Shown: piece after piece, positions 57,001 through 64,000 of the stretch
Layout: every line of letters begins with the position of its first letter
How positions within the stretch are numbered: the first letter of the stretch is position 1
NCBI RefSeq assembly: GCF_002160815.1
Contig: NZ_NFLH01000001.1
Span: forward strand, 1-64,000
DNA length: 64,000 nt
Reading direction: 5' to 3'
Source: Massilimicrobiota sp. An134
Lineage (GTDB): Bacteria; Bacillota_I; Bacilli_A; Erysipelotrichales; Coprobacillaceae
The notes under the pieces: model-generated
The model's database searches: none
What the model saw: only the letters and a program-made list of their open reading frames with translations
What the model was told of the DNA's origin: nothing
Translations under genes and position numbers: made by a program

Positions 57001-57798
57001 AAAGGTGCTGTTGATGCTCTGACTAAGAACAAGAGTAATTTCAATAGCGCTGGCGAGAAACTTATTAAAGAACTTAATAAGGGAATGGATTCTAGCAAGA
57101 GAGATTCAATGAAAGCTGCTGAGAAAATAGCCAAGGATGCTGCTGAAGGAGCCAAAGCTGCGTATGATAACTTTAAAACTGCTGGTAAGTATGTGGTTCA
57201 AGGTTTCGCTGCTGGTATTAGTGCAAATACATATTTAGCTTCTGCTATGGCTAGAGCTATGGCTAGAGCCGCTGATGAGGCTGCTAGAAAACAATTAGAT
57301 GAACGTTCACCATCAAAAGTATTTTACAGTATAGGTGATTACGCAGGTCAAGGTTTCGTTAATGCGTTATCTGATTATGTAGATATTTCTTACCGCTCAG
57401 GTAGAGATATGGCTAGTAGTGCTTCTGATGGATTAAATGCTGCTATTGCAACTATCGGTAAAGCATTTGATATTGATACTGATATTCAACCAACTATCAG
57501 TCCAGTTTTAGATTTATCTAATGTAAGATCCGGAGTTAGATCTATCAATGGTTTATTTGGGTCTGAACAGACTATTAGTGCTGTTGGTCGTATCAGAGCA
57601 CTGAGTGGATCTATTAACCTAAATCAAAATGGAGATAATAATGATATAGTGCATGCTATTAAAGATCTTAAGAAATCAATTAGAAATTCAGTAGGAGACA
57701 CATATATAGTTGACGGTATTACTTATGATGACAGAAGTAATGTTGCAGATGCGGTTAAGACTATAATTAAAGTAGCTAATATAGAAAGGAGGAAATAA
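51064..57798 (+). CDS. Tail tape measure protein
   Basis: The 2244-residue protein is the largest in the window. It starts with a coiled-coil region and the tape measure domain (FQEYETQINAVQTILANTQH, GVDLDMAVSSIKGIANLAAV). At about 900-1550 it has long alternating hydrophobic segments, including about six related units of roughly 55 residues (KAGKMLLKMSIAIGILALTI and variants). It closes with soluble helical repeats and a conserved end (LDERSPSKVFYSIGDYAG). By the usual 0.15 nm per residue rule the tail would be near 330 nm. It overlaps the preceding gene by four bases. Confidence 0.9.
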   Translation: MSKTIDERVVSMQFDNRNFENNVKTTIGTLDRLKEKLKFPGANKALDNISKSASKVNMNGLNSAVDTVQARFSALDVIGVTALANIANQAVNTGKRMISALTLDPIMSGFQEYETQINAVQTILANTQHKGSTLEDVNKALDELNKYADQTIYNFTEMTRNIGTFTAAGVDLDMAVSSIKGIANLAAVSGSNAQQASTAMYQLSQAIAAGKVQLMDWNSVVNAGMGGELFQNALKRTAEHFGYNVDGMIKKYGSFRESLTRGGWLTTEVLTETLTQLSGAYTEADLIAQGYSEKQAKEIAELAQTAVDSATKVKTFTQLFDTLKEAAQSGWTQTWEYIIGDFEQARELLTGISETVGGWINAMSDARNAIIGGAFDSAWSQLEEKINAAGVSTEKFQKELANVAKSHGKSLDQMIEKEGSLSAVIEKGLISKELVVETLKNIAGINKETSKSTEDMTAKLKKFQKVVNDVWRGDYKNVDTGRIEALKKAGYDYAEVQKLVNKTVDGHKLTLEDLSDAQLKAVGYTNEEVEAIRKLAEEAEKAGTPLNSLIERLNKPSGRELFWDSLANMAQPIITIFKAIGAAWNDAFPSDGGAGLYSFLETFHAFTEHLVIGDREAENLTRTLKGLFAILDMVSWVAGGSFKIAFTIASKVASTLWQALGLGNATILEITATIGDAIVAVRDWIEEHSLLGNAIEFVVPLIVNLGKAIAALIDYALGLPDVQKGFEDFLNIFKTIGDYIYSNFGESIDAVIEFFDTLTSINDFEPKDLLKGIEKLGVAIQENFANVDLSTIGQNVIDGLVNGLQTGANAVWTAITTVAETLVNAAKNYLGIHSPSTVFMEIGQYIMEGLSMGLQNGLSLLSQGAKGIVDIIMDIFSGINFGDVFVLGSLGSAVFFLNKITNILDKFASPFEGFSKVLDGLGDVLGSVSKNIDQRTKNLKSEYLLNLAKAIGILALSLVALATVDIGKLWNAVAVVTVLGAGLMALMKVSEKVSGPAGKFEFAKLGTLMLAMSASMLIMSFALKKLAGVDFASGMGAVLELSLLMAAMAGVMIAFGVFVKADAAGSIDKAGKMFLKLSVSLGILALVIKLIGTMSVGDIVKGIAVLGACGLLFAAMSVLSLVSFNADKAGKMFTKMAVAIGILALVMKLIGTLSAGDISKGLAVITACSILFERLIAVSLLAGENADKAGKMLLKMSIAIGILALTIKLIATIDTNDVIKGGAVIAASAVLFKSLVEVSKSAGDNASKAGSMILKMSAAIGILALTIRLIAGLSGGDIVKGIAVIASCELLFAAIVKVSQYAGKNASAAGNMLMKMSVGIGVLAVAIKVLAGVSVGDIVKGTLAISSLMGVMTLMIRISKSAGANADKAGTMLMKMTVPLIAIAGIITLLSFLDTKKVIVATGALSAVMGMFTLMTKVLGSLNGVKGTTGPLILMTVVVGMLGGILAVLQGLPVESTLANAAALSTLLLALSVSMTLISKIGAVSPMAIVAMGALTLIVGLIGGVLYLLQDMNVDAAIPLATSLSTLLLAMTGALAVLTVIGLMGPSSFIGIGSLLTLITSLGVVMGAIGALTTYFPQLEEFLNKGIGILQAIGEGLGSFVGGIVNGVLTAATEGLPDVGTKLSGFMENLKPFIEGANTIDPKMAEGTKALAQAILYITGANLLDKITEFLTGSDSLAEFGEKLVPFGRAMVEYSNVVAGIDTEVVEKSAAAGQALTKLAESVPNTGGLVSFFTGDNTLDVWGPQLVVFGESLAKYSEKVAGVNAEAITASATAADGLVQLAQKLPNTGGLMAFIMGDNDMGEFGTNLVQFGTGLMLYSMMASTINPDAINNSVKAADALVSLSKKIDEASSGGFWDWLFGGGDDISDFGLKLIPFGEGLKKYSEKVAGISVENVNNSVTVANALSKMVRNMDGINTEAAFSFKAAIDALAKTNVQGFLEAFGQSSKKFIDSGIGAINGFIKGLKSGQKDVNSTMSTIAKGAVDALTKNKSNFNSAGEKLIKELNKGMDSSKRDSMKAAEKIAKDAAEGAKAAYDNFKTAGKYVVQGFAAGISANTYLASAMARAMARAADEAARKQLDERSPSKVFYSIGDYAGQGFVNALSDYVDISYRSGRDMASSASDGLNAAIATIGKAFDIDTDIQPTISPVLDLSNVRSGVRSINGLFGSEQTISAVGRIRALSGSINLNQNGDNNDIVHAIKDLKKSIRNSVGDTYIVDGITYDDRSNVADAVKTIIKVANIERRK

Positions 57799-57800
57799 GA

Positions 57801-60353
57801 ATGGCTTATGTAACAAATCTTTCGATAGAAAAACAAAGTGAAACTAGCAATACGTATTTCTCTAGTTGGGATTTCGACGAAGATTCAAAGAATGTTACTA
57901 TACCGACTGGTGTAATTAAAAAAGGCGATTTAGTAATGATTAAAGGAACTGCTACACAATGGTATAACGGAACATTAATAGAGTCTTGGGTAAGAAGTCA
58001 TAGATGGTATGTTACTAACATAGAAGGACGAAAAGTAACATTAGGCAAAAACTCAACTGGAACTAATACTCTAAACGTAGCAATCAGCATTGGAAATATA
58101 GTTAAAGCTGGTTACGGAGATAGTGTAGTTGCAAGTTCAACTTTGGATCATTATTCAATTAAATGGTCTTATAGTACAGGCGATGGTATATGGTTTGTTG
58201 GAACTGAAACAACCACACCTGCTAGTGTTAGACAGTCAACTTATACTCCTCCTGAAAATGCTTTAAGTATAAAGATTAGCGTAGTACCAGTTGCTAAAAA
58301 ACATAAAGTAAACGGGAAAGACACTTATTATTGGACAGGAACGCAACGATATGCCACTCATTTATTACTAACAGATCCACCAAAAGTTCCTCCAGTACCA
58401 ACAATAGAATTAAATGGATTAAAGCTTACTGTAAAAGTTGAAAATATAACTGACCCTAGAACTGATAAAATAGAGTTCACAGTTTATGACGGAATAAGAA
58501 GAATCAAAACCGCTAAAGGAAATGTTAATACAGCAAGATCCATATATTCGACTAATGTTGCTGCTGGTGGAGAATATAGGGTTCGAATAAGAGCTATCAA
58601 TATATATGGAAAATTTGAATCTTATAGTGATTGGACTGATTATTCAGAAAGCTTAACTACAAGGCCTAGGATGCCAAAAGGTTTTACTATACTAAGAGCT
58701 GATTCTAAAACTTCTATATATTTGAAATGGGAAGTAGTAAATAATGCAACAACATATGATATAGAATATACAACAGAAAAGAGATTTTTCGGTAGTTCTG
58801 ATGGGACTACCATTATTTCTAGTGTTGATAAAAATTACTATATTAAAACAGGACTAGAACCTGGTTATGAATATTTCTTTAGAATTCGAGCTGTAAATGA
58901 TAAAGGAAGTTCTGGCTGGTCACCTATTAGTTCAGTTATTATAGGTGAAAACCCAAATCCTCCAACTACCTGGTCTTCTTCTACAACGTTGGTAGTTGGC
59001 GAAACTGTAATATTATATTGGATTCATAATTCTAAAGATGAATCACATATGAAAAATGCAGAAATAGAAATGTATGTAGATAGCGTTAAAGAAACACATA
59101 CTAAAGAGGGAACTATTGGAGATGACGAAGAGGAAACGACATATTCTTATACTATCAGCAATACTTCAAAATTTACTGAAGGTACTAAAATAGAATGGCG
59201 TGTTAGAACATCAGGTATTACAAATGAATACAGTGAATGGTCAATCATGAGAAATATTGATGTTTACGCACCACCAACTTTGTCTATTCATGTTACAGAT
59301 ACAGCTGGTAATGCTGAATACGAACTTGCATCTTACCCTATATATGTTGACTGTGAATCATTTCCTAAGAACCAGAATCCTATTGGTTATTATTTATCAG
59401 TTATATCTAACGAAGCTTATAGTTTTACAGATGCATTTGGAAAATCTAAATATATTAATGAAGGTGACGAAATATATTCAAAATACTTCGATATTACAAC
59501 AGAAACTATGAGTGCTACTTTAACACCAAGTGATATAGATTTAGTAGCAGAGATTAGTTATAAAGTAGTTTGTAAAGTTTCTATGGACTCCGGATTAACA
59601 GCCGAGGCATCTTCGGATTTTAAAGTCCAAATATACGGAATGTCTTATGAACCAGATGCTGAAATATCGTTTGATAGAGAAACATTAACAACATATATAA
59701 AACCATACTGTCTAGATATTAATGGTTCTTTAATTGAAAATATGTCCTTATCAGTCTATAGAAGAGAATTTGATGGAACATATTTAGAAATTGCTAGCGA
59801 TTTAAATAATACTGATGGAAGCATAGTGATTGATCCCCACCCATCCTTAGATTATGCAAGATATAGGATAATTGGAATTGACAACACTACAGGTGTAATT
59901 ACTCCTTATGATTGTCCTGCATATCCTGTAAATGAGTCATCTGTAATTATACAGTGGGATGAAGAATGGAGTACCTTCGATACAACAAATGAAGATGTTA
60001 TAGAAAATCCACCATTTACGACTTCTTTACTAAAGCTACCTTATAACATTGATATTTCAGATAATAGAGCGGTTGATGTGTCTTTAGTTAAATATATCGG
60101 TCGTAAACATCCGGTATCATATTATGGTACACAGTTAGGCGAAACATCAACTTGGAATATGGAAATTCCTAAAACTGATGTAGACACTTTATATAACATT
60201 AGACGACTTTCTATTTGGACCGGTGATGTATATGTAAGGGAACCGTCAGGAAGTGGATATTGGGCTAATATATCAGTTTCCTTTAGCCAAAAACATAAAG
60301 ACTTAACGATCCCTATAACTTTAGATGTTACAAGGGTTGAAGGAGGAATTTAA
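57801..60353 (+). CDS. Tail protein with fibronectin type III-like domains (distal tail/baseplate region)
   Basis: The 850-residue protein has an N-terminal beta domain (about 1-195). Several fibronectin-III-like repeats follow at about 195-500 (PRMPKGFTILRADSKTSIYL, GLEPGYEYFFRIRAVNDKGS, GWSPIS). The C-terminal part is a tail-tip-like domain (DISDNRAVDVSLVKYIGRKH, PVSYYGTQLGETSTWNMEIP). It is the first gene after the tape measure, the place of distal tail proteins. The C-terminal end probably belongs to that family, and the repeats may aid binding to the cell surface. AAAGGAGG precedes the ATG. Confidence 0.75.
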   Translation: MAYVTNLSIEKQSETSNTYFSSWDFDEDSKNVTIPTGVIKKGDLVMIKGTATQWYNGTLIESWVRSHRWYVTNIEGRKVTLGKNSTGTNTLNVAISIGNIVKAGYGDSVVASSTLDHYSIKWSYSTGDGIWFVGTETTTPASVRQSTYTPPENALSIKISVVPVAKKHKVNGKDTYYWTGTQRYATHLLLTDPPKVPPVPTIELNGLKLTVKVENITDPRTDKIEFTVYDGIRRIKTAKGNVNTARSIYSTNVAAGGEYRVRIRAINIYGKFESYSDWTDYSESLTTRPRMPKGFTILRADSKTSIYLKWEVVNNATTYDIEYTTEKRFFGSSDGTTIISSVDKNYYIKTGLEPGYEYFFRIRAVNDKGSSGWSPISSVIIGENPNPPTTWSSSTTLVVGETVILYWIHNSKDESHMKNAEIEMYVDSVKETHTKEGTIGDDEEETTYSYTISNTSKFTEGTKIEWRVRTSGITNEYSEWSIMRNIDVYAPPTLSIHVTDTAGNAEYELASYPIYVDCESFPKNQNPIGYYLSVISNEAYSFTDAFGKSKYINEGDEIYSKYFDITTETMSATLTPSDIDLVAEISYKVVCKVSMDSGLTAEASSDFKVQIYGMSYEPDAEISFDRETLTTYIKPYCLDINGSLIENMSLSVYRREFDGTYLEIASDLNNTDGSIVIDPHPSLDYARYRIIGIDNTTGVITPYDCPAYPVNESSVIIQWDEEWSTFDTTNEDVIENPPFTTSLLKLPYNIDISDNRAVDVSLVKYIGRKHPVSYYGTQLGETSTWNMEIPKTDVDTLYNIRRLSIWTGDVYVREPSGSGYWANISVSFSQKHKDLTIPITLDVTRVEGGI

Positions 60354-60354
60354 A

Positions 60355-61413
60355 ATGATTGATTGGACTTCTTCAATGAACCAAACATTTGAATATTACA
60401 TTGTTGATCCATCTACTTGGAAGGATAAAAACCGTGTCAAAAATGTTAGATCATGTTCTATTAGTAGAGAAACAGATAGTGATACATTAGGTTCTGCAAC
60501 TTTCGATGTAGTTGAATCATTAGGTGAATGTTATATTCGAACATATTTGATAGCAACTCAAGATAAAGAAACGGCTAAGATTCCACTTGGTACTCATATA
60601 GTGCAAACGCCTTCTAAATCTTTTGATGGTAAGCTATCAACAACAAGTCTAGATGCATTTACCCCTTTGATTGAATTAAAAGAAAATCGTCCAAGTCTTG
60701 GATATTTCATAGCTAAAAATTCAAATATTATGGATATGGGATATAGATTATGTGTAGAGAATATGAGGGCCCCAGTAGTTAAAACGCCCTCTTCTCTAAC
60801 TTTAAATAGCGATTTCGTATCTAACACTGATGACACTTGGATAACTTTTATATCGGATCTTATAGCAAATGCAAAATATAGCTTAGCATTAGATGAAATG
60901 GGGCGAGTTTTATTTTCTCCTATACAAGAACTAGACTCTTTACAACCAGTATGGACTTATAACGATGATAACAGTTCTATATTACTTCCTGAGATATCTA
61001 TGAATCATGACTTATATGGAATGCCTAATGTCGTTGAGGTTATATATTCCGATGGCTATGGAAGTCGTTATGCTAAAGCGGTTAACGATGATCCGAATAG
61101 TCCTTTGTCCACTATAAATCGTGGAAGGGTGATTACACAAAGAATAACTAATCCAAGTTTTACGGGAATACCGACAGACAAGCAACTAGAAGAATATGCT
61201 GAGCAATCGTTAAAAGAGTTTTCTTCGGTAGAATACACTATTTCATATTCTCATGGATATTGTCCAGTACGAGTAGGGGATTGTGTTCGATTAAATTATA
61301 AAAGAGCTGGTTTTACTAATATTAAAGCTAAAGTTATAAGTCAAAATATCAAATGTGAGTCCGGTGTTACAGTAAGCGAAAGAGCTATATTTACAAGAAG
61401 ATTATGGGGGTGA
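60355..61413 (+). CDS. Tail hub/baseplate protein (Gp37-like)
   Basis: The 352-residue protein (FEYYIVDPSTWKDKNRVKNV, SCSISRETDSDTLGSATFDV, TWITFISDLIANAKYSLALD, YSHGYCPVRVGDCVRLNYKR) has the pattern of siphovirus tail hub proteins found between the distal tail and fibre genes. The C-terminal peptidase domain of larger homologues is absent. ATG at 60355 is set by AAGGAGGAA, with the longer in-frame version lying inside the preceding gene. Confidence 0.7.
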   Translation: MIDWTSSMNQTFEYYIVDPSTWKDKNRVKNVRSCSISRETDSDTLGSATFDVVESLGECYIRTYLIATQDKETAKIPLGTHIVQTPSKSFDGKLSTTSLDAFTPLIELKENRPSLGYFIAKNSNIMDMGYRLCVENMRAPVVKTPSSLTLNSDFVSNTDDTWITFISDLIANAKYSLALDEMGRVLFSPIQELDSLQPVWTYNDDNSSILLPEISMNHDLYGMPNVVEVIYSDGYGSRYAKAVNDDPNSPLSTINRGRVITQRITNPSFTGIPTDKQLEEYAEQSLKEFSSVEYTISYSHGYCPVRVGDCVRLNYKRAGFTNIKAKVISQNIKCESGVTVSERAIFTRRLWG

Positions 61414-61419
61414 TAAGAA

Positions 61420-64000
<2,581 letters not shown>

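Overview
The window is very AT-rich DNA from a low-GC Gram-positive bacterium (Bacillota). The gut Erysipelotrichales/Coprobacillaceae are plausible from the overall feel of the host genes, but that is inference. It holds a short chromosomal stretch (1-6433) and then most of a large siphovirus-type prophage (about 6440 to beyond 64000) that runs off the right edge.

Host part. Bases 1-2330 are an antisense group II intron. Its LtrA-like protein is split by a +1 frame change at a CCC-UAA site. It lies directly against the ribosome binding site of mtnN (methylthioadenosine/SAH nucleosidase). A U32-family protein, a small XRE regulator and a YfcE-type phosphodiesterase follow.

Phage left arm (6620-16105). 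A leftward tyrosine integrase is followed by an excisionase-like gene, a possible sigma-like regulator, and then many tiny genes, mostly membrane-anchored. These tiny genes are built as cassettes. Each is preceded by a fixed-spacing 27-bp element (ACGCRTAAAWTACA, about six bases, TATTATG) and many are followed by a GAGTC/GACTC terminator whose 5' arm encodes the protein's C-terminal Glu-Ser. I count 12 good copies of the element in the window, one of them in front of a tRNA-like gene. One 58-codon gene is read leftward from its own sigma-A-type promoter. No classical repressor is recognisable.

Replication and accessory region (16120-35921). One 1371-residue protein carries an SF3/D5-type helicase, an archaeo-eukaryotic primase-like domain and a family B DNA polymerase. 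Beside it are an ssDNA-binding protein, an SF2 helicase, nucleotide-metabolism proteins (ThyX-like, MazG-like, deoxyribosyltransferase-like), two PD-(D/E)XK-type nucleases, a lipoprotein gene with its own promoter, a secreted lysozyme-like protein, a tRNA-like gene with a UUA anticodon triplet, and many small unknowns.

Transcription and late region (35925-64000). A 921-residue protein with the DFDGD signature of two-barrel RNA polymerases stands before the packaging genes. A 780-bp non-coding region with tandem and inverted repeats follows. Then come the small terminase subunit, HNH nuclease, connector, large terminase, portal, and a protease-scaffold-capsid fusion that is probably extended by a -1 frameshift into an Ig-like decoration domain. 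Tail genes complete the window: head closure, tail tube, chaperones, amidase, a 2244-residue tape measure, a fibronectin-type tail protein, a hub-like protein and a collagen-like fibre cut by the window edge.

The most unusual reading of the window is a phage that brings its own RNA-polymerase-like protein, a one-piece replication protein and a repeated promoter-like element that may define its own transcription programme.
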